Source: Bacteroidaceae bacterium
GTDB lineage: Bacteria; Bacteroidota; Bacteroidia; Bacteroidales; Bacteroidaceae
Length of the DNA stretch: 64,000 nt
Direction: 5' to 3'
Assembly: GCA_017651245.1 (NCBI GenBank)
Contig: JAGCDQ010000071.1
Location: 1 to 64,000, forward strand
Part shown: positions 8,009-17,025 of the stretch, in pieces
How positions within the stretch are numbered: position 1 is the first letter of the stretch
How the letters are laid out: each line of letters starts with the position of its first letter
Translations under genes and position numbers: made by a program
Notes under the pieces: model-generated
What the model was told of the DNA's origin: nothing
What the model saw: only the letters and a program-made list of their open reading frames with translations
The model's database searches: none

Positions 8009-10113
8009 TCGTAGAAGTTCCAGCTCAATCCGAAGCGGATGCTGGCAGGGTTCATCGGATAGCCAGGTGACCAGAAGTAGCGACCATCCGACTGGTTGAA
8101 GTGGTGGTACATCACGTAGAAGCGTGTCCTTTTCAAATCAAAATTGGCATAAACAGAGAGAAGTGGGTAATTGCCCACTTTTTCTTTTTTCAGCGTGTTC
8201 TGATTCATGAACATACCAATGACGGGAGAATAGTCGGGTGCATAGTATTCCGTAAAGTACTTCATGTCAACACCAAACTCCGTCTTCAGCACCTTCGCAA
8301 TCTTAAAGCGCAAGAACAGATTGGTGTAGAGCGACACAGTTGGAAGCGGCAAGACGTCTGAATGGCTGCAAGTCTGATAGGTGATGTCGTTCTCCCAATG
8401 GAGAATGCCCAATTTGAAGTATTGTCGCAGATTGGCACTGATCACTTGGATGTTGTCACCACATTGCATGGGAGACACATTGTTGGTGATCACGGTCTTG
8501 CCTGTCGATGTGGTCATTTCATAGCCTGTATTCTGGAAATAGCAGAAGTTCTTGATGTTTTCCACACCCAGCGTAATCTTAGTGTTGGTGTGGGGAATGT
8601 CAATGACACCCTCGAGGCGCTGCCTGAATTCCTTGTCCACATCCCTGTCCCACCATGCGTGCTTGCCGTGATAGTTTCCGAAATAGAAGCTGGGTCCCAC
8701 ATTCATGACGTGAGCATTCAGCGCCACTTGAGCCGTATCGCCCAGCAATGGGATATTGACCTCTGCATGACCATTCACCTCAAACTGCCCGATGTCCTCC
8801 CCTGCCACCACAAACTCTGCATCGAGATTGTAGTGCACGGTCGTGCCCTGGGTACGGATGATCTGTCCGCCAGCCAAGACATTGTGCTCCTTGAAGTATT
8901 GCTTATCCACCAACCTTGTCGTGTTGGTGTAGAGACCTCCATATCGAGTGGAATCAGGCAACATGAAACGGTTGAACTCGTATCCCACATACGCATTCAG
9001 TCCAAACAGCGCCCATTTGTTGAATCCCTCACACAACGAAATGCCCAGCAAACTCTTCAGGTAGAAATGCTTCGTGTAGTCCTGTGTGGAGTCTCCTGCC
9101 AGATAGGTGTATGAGTGGTAGTTCTCTGTCTCCTGATAAGCACGATTGTTTCGCATCATGTTCTGAAGCTTCAGAGAATGGAAGATCTTGCTGACAGGAA
9201 CAAACACCTCTTTGATAGTGACAGAATCCACTTCTTCATCACGATAGAAGCCCATGTCGTAATGGTGGTTGAAGAACACCAAGTCGTGCTCCTGACGGTT
9301 CCAAGTCTGCGTAAGCATGGTGGGGATATCGTTCGAGGTGAACTCCCTTGCCATATTTTCAGGATTGGTGATGTAGCCTTCATCTTCTATACCGCCATTC
9401 TCCGCTGTCTTCATGAAGTTGTGTTGGTAGTAGAAGTGGAACTTATAATGGTCGGCAAGGTAGGAAGCCCATGCCGAAGCATTCATGTAGGAAGTGGATT
9501 GGGTGTCGTAGTATCCCCTACCATAGATGTAGTCGAAGATGCCGCCAAAATTGAACTTCTTGCCTGCGTTGTTGGTGTAAATGGCTTTGATGTGGTCAGA
9601 ACCCGTATTCTTCGAACCATTCCAGTTGTAGGTCACATTCATGAACGGCGATTTCGTGTTGTAGAATCGGAAGTTCTCCGTATCGACGAAGAACATGTCG
9701 AAAGGAGCGGTGAACATGAAATCGGGCGTGAGGGGACGCTCCATGAAGATGCGAGACATGCGTGGAGAGCCCACGTTGCCCAACGAATTGTAGTGTCCCT
9801 CTATTCCTTCTGGCAGGTCGGTGTTCATGAACATGTGATGAAGTGTGTCAACATACGTGTCAGTCATGTTGCCATATTTTTCATCGACGGTCCAAGCCCT
9901 CACATCATTGGGAACAATCTTCTTTTTCTTCTTGGTCTCAGCAGAATCTGGACGGGCATCCATCGATAAATCAGAGTTCGTTTCCAACTCTGAAATGATG
10001 CGCTGCGCATAGCCTGCCTGAGCTAATAGAACACAGAAAAAGAATGTCAGTAAATATTTTGGAATCAAAACCTTAACTTTTCTTATATAAAATAACACAA
10101 GAAGCCGTTCCAA
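8005..10113 (-). CDS. Putative outer-membrane porin (Porin_10-like)
   Basis: The protein of up to 702 residues has a signal peptide ending near QAGYAQ. A long run of alternating aromatic and polar residues follows, with a terminal FGLSWNFYD, as expected for a beta-barrel inserted by the BAM complex. The family (putative porin of Bacteroidota) is recognised from overall style and from the conserved early segment on [10 protein letters not shown]. It is the last gene of a minus-strand group with the two genes upstream of it. The start is uncertain: the reading begins 16 bases after the preceding gene, but a start nearer the signal peptide core is possible. Transported substrate unknown. Confidence 0.75.
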   Translation of the reverse strand: MERLLVLFYIRKVKVLIPKYLLTFFFCVLLAQAGYAQRIISELETNSDLSMDARPDSAETKKKKKIVPNDVRAWTVDEKYGNMTDTYVDTLHHMFMNTDLPEGIEGHYNSLGNVGSPRMSRIFMERPLTPDFMFTAPFDMFFVDTENFRFYNTKSPFMNVTYNWNGSKNTGSDHIKAIYTNNAGKKFNFGGIFDYIYGRGYYDTQSTSYMNASAWASYLADHYKFHFYYQHNFMKTAENGGIEDEGYITNPENMAREFTSNDIPTMLTQTWNRQEHDLVFFNHHYDMGFYRDEEVDSVTIKEVFVPVSKIFHSLKLQNMMRNNRAYQETENYHSYTYLAGDSTQDYTKHFYLKSLLGISLCEGFNKWALFGLNAYVGYEFNRFMLPDSTRYGGLYTNTTRLVDKQYFKEHNVLAGGQIIRTQGTTVHYNLDAEFVVAGEDIGQFEVNGHAEVNIPLLGDTAQVALNAHVMNVGPSFYFGNYHGKHAWWDRDVDKEFRQRLEGVIDIPHTNTKITLGVENIKNFCYFQNTGYEMTTSTGKTVITNNVSPMQCGDNIQVISANLRQYFKLGILHWENDITYQTCSHSDVLPLPTVSLYTNLFLRFKIAKVLKTEFGVDMKYFTEYYAPDYSPVIGMFMNQNTLKKEKVGNYPLLSVYANFDLKRTRFYVMYHHFNQSDGRYFWSPGYPMNPASIRFGLSWNFYD

Positions 10114-10129
10114 GCGTCTCTGGTTTGTT

Positions 10130-10396
10130 TCAAAACATGAATCGCAGATAGAACTCCACCAGTTTCACAGCGATGGAACCAAAGCCGACACAGAAGAAAA
10201 GCATACGTTGTTCTGGCAGCAAAAAATAAATCACGATGGCAGCAACGAAGCCCACCATGAAAGTCCAGTTCAGCACCCTGCGGGCAGTATCCACACTATG
10301 GCTGGACGACTTGCCTTTATGCCATTTCTTCTGGCTGTCCTTCTTGCTCTCCGCAACAGCCTCCGCTATGATTTTATCAACGTCCTCCTGATTCAT
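10130..10396 (-). CDS. Small membrane protein with two transmembrane helices
   Basis: This 88-residue protein has a charged N-terminal half (many Lys, Ser) and two hydrophobic helices at about 42-61 and 66-83. I do not recognise the family. Its ATG overlaps the stop of the upstream gene by one base (TAATG), which suggests translational coupling, and the porin follows after 16 bases. It may sit in the inner membrane; no catalytic motif is visible. Confidence 0.7.
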   Translation of the reverse strand: MNQEDVDKIIAEAVAESKKDSQKKWHKGKSSSHSVDTARRVLNWTFMVGFVAAIVIYFLLPEQRMLFFCVGFGSIAVKLVEFYLRFMF

Positions 10397-11046
10397 TATT
10401 TGTTGATGGCTTCTGAGATTTCTTTCTTCAGTTCGTTGACAAGATCAATCGTTTTCACACGGAACTTGCCGTTCGCACGTCTCAGCTCACCCTTCTTGTT
10501 CAGGCATTCAGCGTCTGTAATCCATTCTTCCGCCGACATGCGAATGAACTCTCCCTCACCCTGATCCACGTTGTAAGACAAAGTGTGAAGCATGAATTCC
10601 ACCTTGCCGTCACTGACGTTCAGATCGAGCAGATAGAATGCCTGAGTGAAAATCTTGGCCAGAGGCTTCACAGAGAAAACCAATTCCTCTGCACCTTGGC
10701 ATTTAATCACACCACGCTGCTTATCAGCCTCCTTCACAGTGGCATACTCGATGTTCTTAAAGAAGTTTGCATCTCTGTAATCATCACCCATCATGGTGTT
10801 AGGCGCATATCGGAGATTTGCCCATTGTGCCACTTTGTTGAAAATGTCCTCCTTGCCCTTGCCTGGTGCAGAGATGACATCCTTGAACACAACCTTGCCC
10901 GCTTCCTCAGGAATGGCTCCTTTGGCTTTATAGACCGACATATCGGCTTTTCCCTTATAGGATTTACGAGCGATAAGACCTTCGCTTTGGGCTTGCATCA
11001 TCATGGGAAGTGCCACAGCAAAGAGGGCTATGATAATCTTCTTCAT
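10396..11046 (-). CDS. Exported DUF4468-like protein
   Basis: The 216-residue protein has a clear signal peptide (cleavage after MMMQAQ, residue 20). The mature part resembles DUF4468 proteins of Bacteroidales, small periplasmic or surface proteins of unknown function, with a conserved style of GVIKCQG.EELVFSV in the middle. No lipobox is present. It is the first gene of the group ending with the porin and has a consensus promoter about 85 bases upstream. The family assignment comes from general resemblance and is not firm. Confidence 0.65.
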   Translation of the reverse strand: MKKIIIALFAVALPMMMQAQSEGLIARKSYKGKADMSVYKAKGAIPEEAGKVVFKDVISAPGKGKEDIFNKVAQWANLRYAPNTMMGDDYRDANFFKNIEYATVKEADKQRGVIKCQGAEELVFSVKPLAKIFTQAFYLLDLNVSDGKVEFMLHTLSYNVDQGEGEFIRMSAEEWITDAECLNKKGELRRANGKFRVKTIDLVNELKKEISEAINK

Positions 11047-11130
11047 TTGAATTTGTTTTTTAGGTGTTATTGTCTTTTATCTCTTATTGTCAAGGATGGC
11101 TGCATGGTTGCAACTGTCCATAATCGCTTG

Positions 11131-11162
11131 CAAAGTTAATGCTTTTACGCCTTTTGGTCAAA
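11131..11162 (-). promoter_or_regulatory. Promoter of the 11046-8005 operon
   Basis: On the minus strand TTTG (11159-11162) is followed after 20 bases by TAACTTTG (11131-11138), an exact consensus match. Confidence 0.85.
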
Positions 11163-11222
11163 TAATTATTTCTAAATAATCTAAAATCCCCCATAAAACG
11201 AAGAAGAGAACGAAAAGAGCAC

Positions 11223-11250
11223 AAAAAAGGAGACGCCCTCAGGCATCTCC
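11223..11250 (-). terminator. Terminator of the ECF sigma operon
   Basis: On the minus strand GGAGATGCC, loop TGAG, GGCGTCTCC, then TTTTTT. It lies about 45 bases after the stop of the Spy-like gene. Confidence 0.9.
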
Positions 11251-11293
11251 TCGCATTGTTTCACTCTATATATCTTGTTCTACACAAGTCCAC

Positions 11294-11818
11294 TTATTTC
11301 CTGTTGTTATTGTTGGTGTTTCTATTCCACTGTGGAACAGTGAATCTGTTTGTGGCACCTCTACCTGGCTGGAACTGGTTCAGGGCTTCCACTTGGAATC
11401 GTGCCAACGCCACTCTCACCCCATAAATCTTCTTCCAGGAAAGCACTGTGTGGAATTTCTTGTAATAGGTCTGTTCCACCTTTCTGCTTTCAATCTCCAA
11501 CCCTGTAATCCGCATCACCATCTGCTCATAGTCCTCCTCACTGATGTTCGTATTACGGAATGCCTTCATCATGATTTCCCTCTGCTGTCTCCCAATCTGT
11601 CGCTGCTTGTTCTGCATCTCATTGAGGAGAGGGAAGAACTTTGCTGATTCAGCATCGGTCAGGTGCGCCTCACGTGCCACGAACTCGTTCATACGTTTCG
11701 TGTACAATTCAGGATTGAATTCCGCACGTGGGTTCTGAATCCTGCCAAATGCCTGGTTCTGTGCGTTCACACAGAAGCATACCAGCAAGGTTGTGATGAC
11801 TAAGACAAATCTCTTCAT
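11294..11818 (-). CDS. Spy/CpxP-like periplasmic protein linked to an ECF sigma factor
   Basis: The 174-residue protein has a signal peptide (to CVNAQ, residue 19), then a helical, charged region with LTDAESAKFFPLLNEM near residues 53-68. That is the LTxxQ-like pattern of Spy/CpxP periplasmic chaperones. The C-terminus is rich in Asn and Arg. It is third in an apparent operon after the sigma factor and its membrane partner, a common arrangement in Bacteroidota where such proteins are stress targets or sensors. The role is inferred from pattern and position. Confidence 0.65.
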   Translation of the reverse strand: MKRFVLVITTLLVCFCVNAQNQAFGRIQNPRAEFNPELYTKRMNEFVAREAHLTDAESAKFFPLLNEMQNKQRQIGRQQREIMMKAFRNTNISEEDYEQMVMRITGLEIESRKVEQTYYKKFHTVLSWKKIYGVRVALARFQVEALNQFQPGRGATNRFTVPQWNRNTNNNNRK

Positions 11819-11860
11819 GGATGATGTTGCTTATTGAGTATTGCTACAATTCGGACGAGA

Positions 11861-12292
11861 CTATTCTTCGAAGTCTCCCTCTGATGCCAGATAATAGTAA
11901 ACATCCACGTTGTCCACCATTGTATAGTTCATCAGGTCTTCGTTGTAGTTATCAGGTGTGTATTGCACTGTGGTTTCAGCCTTTTGCTGTTCAACCGGAG
12001 TGGATGAAGGCATCGGGATGAACTTGAGTGCCACAGTGGCAATCAAAACGAGCGACGCAGCGATAGATATCGTGCTGAACCACAGGTTGCGACGACGGTT
12101 CTTGTGGATGCTGAAGAGCTTCGTACTATGTGCAGGAACCTCTTCCACCTTCTCAGGAACCTCTTGTTCGACAGCATCAATTTGCTCCATGATACGAGCA
12201 GTCAGATTGTCGAAATATTCGTCAGACACCTTGAATGGGTATCTGCCGCCCTCAGGGGCTAATATTCGGTTGTTCTTTGTACTCATAATCAC
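11861..12292 (-). CDS. Single-pass membrane protein, probable anti-sigma factor
   Basis: This 143-residue protein has a cytoplasmic N-terminal part of about 70 residues with DEYFDNLTARIMEQID, one membrane helix (about 70-90) and a short acidic outer tail. It sits between an ECF sigma gene and a Spy-like gene. The topology fits a sigma-binding membrane anchor, though no zinc-finger anti-sigma motif (HxxxCxxC) is present. An ATG two codons inside the reading (12286) is an equally good start. Function inferred from context. Confidence 0.6.
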   Translation of the reverse strand: MIMSTKNNRILAPEGGRYPFKVSDEYFDNLTARIMEQIDAVEQEVPEKVEEVPAHSTKLFSIHKNRRRNLWFSTISIAASLVLIATVALKFIPMPSSTPVEQQKAETTVQYTPDNYNEDLMNYTMVDNVDVYYYLASEGDFEE

Positions 12293-12362
12293 ACTATTTT
12301 TTAGTTTCGTTATTTCTGTGACTAATTTTTATTTAAAAGGTTTAATCGTATCAACGATTTTT

Positions 12363-12908
12363 TTATTCTTTTGATCTGATGAAATTGGTAATTTTCTCCA
12401 CGGCTATGTGGTAGGAGGCTTTCAACGCTCCCACACTGGTGCCCACAAGGTCAGAAATCTCTTCGTATTTCTTGTCCTCGAAGTATTTCATGCAGAACAC
12501 CTGCCTTTGCTTGGCGGGCAGCGTTGACACCGCCTGCATGAGCAACTCCTGCGTGCTGTCGCCATCGAAATATTCGTCAGCCACAAAGCTCGCCTGTTCC
12601 ACAAAGTCTTCATCGTCGATAGAGCTCATCTGCCTTTTCTGCTTGAGGAAAGTGATGGACTCGTTGTATGCTATCCTGTAGAGCCATGTGAAAATGGCTG
12701 AATCTCCCTTGAAACTCTCCAAGCCCCTCCAAGCCTTGATGAACGTGTTTTGCAGCACGTCATCCGTGTCGTCGTGATTCTGCACCACATAATGGATTTT
12801 CCAATAGAGCTGGCGTGAATAAACATTGACAATCTCCTCGAAGGCCTTACGCTTGCTCTGCGGGTCTTGAATCCTTTTCAGTATGTCTTGTTCGTCTATC
12901 TTTGCCAT
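12363..12908 (-). CDS. ECF-type RNA polymerase sigma factor
   Basis: The 181-residue protein has sigma region 2 with DDTDDVLQNTFIKAW (45-59) and FTWLYRIAYN (73-82), and region 4 with LPAKQRQVFCMKYFE then YEEISDLVGTSVGALKAS as the helix-turn-helix. It directs RNA polymerase to a stress regulon. It heads the operon sigma, membrane partner, Spy-like protein, with the next gene starting 70 bases downstream. No consensus housekeeping promoter was found just upstream, so the operon may be self-activated from a different promoter type. Confidence 0.92.
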   Translation of the reverse strand: MAKIDEQDILKRIQDPQSKRKAFEEIVNVYSRQLYWKIHYVVQNHDDTDDVLQNTFIKAWRGLESFKGDSAIFTWLYRIAYNESITFLKQKRQMSSIDDEDFVEQASFVADEYFDGDSTQELLMQAVSTLPAKQRQVFCMKYFEDKKYEEISDLVGTSVGALKASYHIAVEKITNFIRSKE

Positions 12909-12962
12909 CTCGGATGCACGACTGTGCCGTTAGGACAAGTTAGGTTTGGAATGGTTTGACAT

Positions 12963-13012
12963 AAAAAATGTGAAAGTCCCTCAATCCACACGGAATAGAC
13001 AAACTTTCACAT
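12963..13012 (-). terminator. Terminator of the 13404-13069 gene
   Basis: On the minus strand ATGTGAAAGT pairs with ACTTTCACAT across a 25-base loop, followed by a T-tract. The long loop makes it a weaker example. Confidence 0.65.
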
Positions 13013-13068
13013 CCTTTTGTGCCTATGATTAATGTTTAACTCTTTCTCAACGGAAAGGAGTTTGTTTT

Positions 13069-13404
13069 TTAGTGCAGGTATATCTTGCGGGTGAACTTGC
13101 CAATCTTGACAATGTAGTAACCACGCTGTAAATGGCTGAGTTCGAAGGCTTTTGACGAACTGTCAATATTCTGTGTATAGACCTTTTCGCCCGTGATGCC
13201 ATATATTTCCAGTGTCAGTCCTTCCGCATTCTTCACACGGATGGTCGAACCGCTCACCGCAATGGTGATGGCGTTCTGCTCCATCTCTATCTGGTTATTC
13301 TGCATCTCTTCCACCTCCGCCATCATGGTGGCTGGAACCGATGACAGGCATACCATCAATAGAAGGGCCTTTGATATTTTGAGTATAGATTTTACCATAT
13401 ACAA
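13069..13404 (-). CDS. Small exported protein with a T9SS-tail-like C-terminus
   Basis: The 111-residue protein has a signal peptide (to about residue 30) and a C-terminal region of about 65 residues. There LEIYGITGEKVYTQ, LSHLQRGYYIVKIG and a final RKIYLH resemble the beta-sandwich sorting tail of type IX secretion substrates (Por_Secre_tail). There is almost no cargo before the tail, so it may be a free-standing tail-like protein. A consensus promoter lies just upstream. An ATG at 13398 is an alternative start. A plug protein of the same secretion system is encoded at 22315-23562. Confidence 0.6.
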   Translation of the reverse strand: MYMVKSILKISKALLLMVCLSSVPATMMAEVEEMQNNQIEMEQNAITIAVSGSTIRVKNAEGLTLEIYGITGEKVYTQNIDSSSKAFELSHLQRGYYIVKIGKFTRKIYLH

Positions 13405-13418
13405 TACGTTTTATGATG

Positions 13419-13450
13419 CAAATATAGTGCCTTTTTTTGTTATCACCAAA
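13419..13450 (-). promoter_or_regulatory. Promoter of the 13404-13069 gene
   Basis: On the minus strand TTTG (13447-13450), 20 bases, TATATTTG (13419-13426). Confidence 0.85.
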
Positions 13451-13488
13451 TTTTTTTTCAAAAAAAATGCACTTTTACACAATAAAAT

Positions 13489-13516
13489 AAAAAAATGGCT
13501 GACATAACGCCAGCCA
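13489..13516 (-). terminator. Terminator of ppiD
   Basis: On the minus strand TGGCTG pairs with CAGCCA around nine bases, followed by a long T-rich tail. It lies about 35 bases after the ppiD stop. Confidence 0.75.
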
Positions 13517-13550
13517 CTTTATTATATATAAATAATGTGTAATCGCCTTT

Positions 13551-15701
13551 TTAGAAGAACTTGTAACGGCTATCCTTCACCTTCGCCTTCAAGTAGAGCG
13601 AGTTGATGATGGTGCCCGAAGCATTGCGGAAATGGTTCATTCCGATGGATGCCTCTTCGTTCTTTGCATCAAACTTCTCAGCAGTCTTGGTCTTGTCAAT
13701 GACCTGAAGCATGTACACGCCATTGTTCCCCTTTACTGGACCTGCGAAAGCACCCTTGGCGGTCTTGGCTGCCACAGCACTCACGAGTGGTTCAGATGCG
13801 CCCGTAGAAGCAATGAATGCAGGTGCGCTGAATGACACGTGCTTGAGAGTGTCAACCACCACGTTCTTCAGTTTCTGTGCCTCAGCAAAGCTCTTCACGT
13901 TCTTGGTTGACTCGTAGATCTTAGCAATCTTCTTCTCGTTCTTCACCATCTCCGTCAGGTCATCCTTCAGCTTCTCCTGTGAACGGTAACCCTCCTTGTT
14001 GATGCCAGTCAAAGCCACCACCAACAAGTGGTCATTGCTGCCACATTCGTAAAGTGGAGAGATGTCACCTACCTTCGCATCGTCAAACACCCACTTCAGA
14101 GCATCGCGAGTAGCACGGATGCCTGAAATGCCGTGAGCATTCGTAGTCACATCGTTGAGTGGACGAACCACATAGCCACTCTTGGCAGCGTTTGCCTCCA
14201 TCTTCTCCAGCGTCGTGTTTTCAGCCACGAACGAAGAAAACTTGTTGTATTCCTTGCTGTAAGTGTCGTCAGAGAACTTCAGTTCCTTCACCACTGCAGC
14301 CACATTGTACTTCGTCACAGGGTTGGCAGTCTTCATCACTTGCAGAATGACAGTAGAACCATTCTCCAGCTTCAGTTTCTTGGTCTCACCGCCATTCATG
14401 CCGAAGATGGTGTTAATGTAGAGCGCATTGTCTGCATCGAGTGCAGCACCCTGATACTGAGCAGTAGCGATCCATGAAGAGTCACCCTCCTGGTTGTACT
14501 TCTTGGCGATCTCCTTGAACTGCGCACCACCATTCAGGGCTGTCATGATGCTGTCAGCCTTCTTGGCAATATCAGCCTCGTCCTTGCCAATCACACCCAT
14601 CTGGCGGAAAAGCACAGAGTCAGCCTGTGTGGTCTTGCCCAGCACCTTATAAGTATAGTATGTGTTGGTCATTGCATCGAATGCAGGAGCCTTCACAGTA
14701 CCCACAGCCGTAGAGTCGAGTGTGGAAGAAATCATGGTTGGGAAAGCATCCTTGGTCTTGTACACATCAGAATAAGTCAACAAAGAAGTAGCCTGACGGA
14801 CAGCGTTTCCAGCCATTGCATTGCTGGTGGCTGCAGCCAACTTCTCAGCAGATTCAGCAATTTCCTTCTCAGCAGCCTTCTTGTCTGCCTCGCTTGCCAC
14901 TACAGGCACGTCAATGATCTTCACGTCGCGCGTCTCAATCACCTGCTGATACTGTTCCTTATCCTCGTTGTACTTAGCGGTCAGTTCCTCGTCAGTCACC
15001 TTCACGTCGTCATCATTCACTGAAGCAGCAGGAATAGCTGCCAACACGATGTCAGACTCCTCAGCACGGCTTTCGAAAGCCTGCTTAGCCTCCACTGGGT
15101 TAGAGAGGAAGCACTGAGAGAGCAGCACCTGATACTTCTGAGTGAGCAACTGGTCACGAATCTGACGCTGAGCAAACAGATAGTACTTGTAAATCTTCTC
15201 GTATGCCTCAGGAATCTGAGTGCCAGAGTCCTTCAGTTTCTTGTACTCTGTGAGGAACTGATTCACCGTAGCATAGTCATAACGACCCGTCTGCTGGTTC
15301 ATGAACACAGGCACCTGAAGCATCTGGCTGTAACCAGTCTTCACGACGTCAGAAATCTCAGCGTCGCTCACAGCAAGTCCCAGTTTTTCGCACTGAGCCT
15401 GAATGAGCTGCTGCTGCACATAAGTCTGCCATGCTTCATCCTTGATGCGGTTCAATTCGTCCTCAGAGAAAGAACTCTTCTGCTGAGCAACCTCATAGTA
15501 AGTCTGCATGTCATCCACCAGCTTCTGGTATTCCTGGATAGAGATAGACTTTCCGTCCACTTCTCCCACTTGCTGGCTTGATTTCATAAAGAGGCTCTCA
15601 AGGCCTCTGAATAAGTCGCCGGCGACGAAGAGGAACAACGCCACGGCGATGATGGACACAAGGAGCACGCCCTTGCTTCTGATTTTTTGTAATGCTGCCA
15701 T
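13551..15701 (-). CDS. ppiD: Membrane-anchored periplasmic peptidyl-prolyl isomerase (PpiD/SurA-like)
   Basis: The 716-residue protein starts with a short positive N-terminus and one membrane helix (about 12-30). It is followed by a SurA N-terminal-like chaperone region (GEVDGKSISIQEYQKLVDDM near 46-65) and a divergent parvulin-like region at about 345-460. It should help outer-membrane and exported proteins fold after leaving the Sec channel. PpiD-type length and topology fit. It is transcribed alone, with a -7 element upstream and a terminator downstream. Confidence 0.88.
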   Translation of the reverse strand: MAALQKIRSKGVLLVSIIAVALFLFVAGDLFRGLESLFMKSSQQVGEVDGKSISIQEYQKLVDDMQTYYEVAQQKSSFSEDELNRIKDEAWQTYVQQQLIQAQCEKLGLAVSDAEISDVVKTGYSQMLQVPVFMNQQTGRYDYATVNQFLTEYKKLKDSGTQIPEAYEKIYKYYLFAQRQIRDQLLTQKYQVLLSQCFLSNPVEAKQAFESRAEESDIVLAAIPAASVNDDDVKVTDEELTAKYNEDKEQYQQVIETRDVKIIDVPVVASEADKKAAEKEIAESAEKLAAATSNAMAGNAVRQATSLLTYSDVYKTKDAFPTMISSTLDSTAVGTVKAPAFDAMTNTYYTYKVLGKTTQADSVLFRQMGVIGKDEADIAKKADSIMTALNGGAQFKEIAKKYNQEGDSSWIATAQYQGAALDADNALYINTIFGMNGGETKKLKLENGSTVILQVMKTANPVTKYNVAAVVKELKFSDDTYSKEYNKFSSFVAENTTLEKMEANAAKSGYVVRPLNDVTTNAHGISGIRATRDALKWVFDDAKVGDISPLYECGSNDHLLVVALTGINKEGYRSQEKLKDDLTEMVKNEKKIAKIYESTKNVKSFAEAQKLKNVVVDTLKHVSFSAPAFIASTGASEPLVSAVAAKTAKGAFAGPVKGNNGVYMLQVIDKTKTAEKFDAKNEEASIGMNHFRNASGTIINSLYLKAKVKDSRYKFF

Positions 15702-15783
15702 TTTTTATTATTTTTTATTGATTAATTTCTTTTGTCCAATGCGTTTCCGCAGGGCTTTTCCCGCATGAAATCGCAAAATCATG

Positions 15784-15791
15784 CAAAATTA
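15784..15791 (-). promoter_or_regulatory. Probable -7 element of ppiD
   Basis: TAATTTTG on the minus strand, about 85 bases before the ppiD start; the -33 position shows only ATTG. Confidence 0.5.
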
Positions 15792-15934
15792 CGAAAAAAT
15801 TATCACCCAATCATCATCTTCACCAAGATTTTTTCAAATACCCTCCCCTTTTTTCACAAAACATCCTCGGATTTCCTTTAATGACAACTCCATCTGACTC
15901 ATCACCATCACAAAGAGGATGCATCCAAACGGAC

Positions 15935-16858
15935 TCAACTTTTTCTGGTATAGAGACGGGCGACTAAGGCTCCGCTGATGTTATGCCATACGCTGAAGAT
16001 GGCGCCTGGGATGGTCGCCATGGGATAGGCGGCAAAGTGGATGGTTGCCAAACTACTGGCAAGTCCCGAGTTCTGCATGCCCACCTCAATGGAGATGGCA
16101 CGTTGCTTGGGTTCGGTAAGTCTTAAGAGACGTCCTATAAGATAGCCCAAACCCAATCCGCAGAGGTTGTGGAGCACGACCACGATGAGGATAACGAGTC
16201 CGCCTGCCAAGAGTTTGTTGGCGTTAGCTCCAATGACGATGGCAACAATCATAGCGATGACTATCGAGGAGATGGCTGGAAGATAATCAATGGCTTTCTC
16301 TGTGAACCTGGGCCAAAGCCATTTGACAACTAATCCCACCACGATAGGAAGGATGACTACCCAAAGGATGCTGAGCAACATGCCTGCCACATCCACATCG
16401 ACGCTCTTACCCGCTAACGCCCAAGTGAGCAAAGGGGTCATGAAGGGAGCCAGCAAAGTGGACACGCCTGTCATTCCAACAGAAAGAGCAAGATCACCTT
16501 TCGCCAGATAGGTGATCACATTGGAAGCCGTGCCACCCGGACAGCAACCCACCAGCACCACACCCAACGCCAATGCCTCATCAAGTGAGAAGAGTCGAGC
16601 CAATCCCCATGCCAGCAACGGCATGATAGTGAACTGTGCCAGACAGCCTATCACCACATCCTTGGGACGACTGAACACAATCTTGAAGTCTTGCAAATTG
16701 AGTGTCAGTCCCATGCCGAACATGACCACGCCCAAGAGGTAGTTGATGACGGTGGGACGTATTGCTTGCAGCGCAGTAGGAAACGCCAGTGCCAACAACG
16801 CTGCTGCCAGTACCAGCAGTCCCATGTATTTCGAAATATAATGACAAAGTTTCTTCAT
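15935..16858 (-). CDS. Bile acid:sodium symporter (BASS) family transporter
   Basis: The 307-residue protein is almost entirely hydrophobic, with about nine membrane helices. It has the BASS hallmarks GCCPGGTASNVITYLAKGDLALS in the first half and EVGMQNSGLASSLA in the second, where sodium and substrate bind. BASS members move organic anions such as bile acids, pantothenate or keto acids with sodium; the substrate here is unknown. The gene stands alone with its own -7 element. The 233 bases between it and ppiD hold nothing else I can name. Confidence 0.88.
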   Translation of the reverse strand: MKKLCHYISKYMGLLVLAAALLALAFPTALQAIRPTVINYLLGVVMFGMGLTLNLQDFKIVFSRPKDVVIGCLAQFTIMPLLAWGLARLFSLDEALALGVVLVGCCPGGTASNVITYLAKGDLALSVGMTGVSTLLAPFMTPLLTWALAGKSVDVDVAGMLLSILWVVILPIVVGLVVKWLWPRFTEKAIDYLPAISSIVIAMIVAIVIGANANKLLAGGLVILIVVVLHNLCGLGLGYLIGRLLRLTEPKQRAISIEVGMQNSGLASSLATIHFAAYPMATIPGAIFSVWHNISGALVARLYTRKS

Positions 16859-16877
16859 TCTTTTTGTAGTTTTGTGA

Positions 16878-16885
16878 CAAAGATA
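16878..16885 (-). promoter_or_regulatory. -7 element of the BASS transporter gene
   Basis: TATCTTTG on the minus strand, about 20 bases before the start codon; no good -33 TTTG. Confidence 0.5.
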
Positions 16886-17025
16886 CGACTTTCTCCATAA
16901 ATAAACAGGAAGAATATGAATAATTTCAGCCCTAAATAATCATTATAGTTCTTAGTGAACAAAATTATTCGTATTATTCACCTTAGTTTCCCAAATTATG
17001 CGTAACTTCGCAACATCAAATAAAA

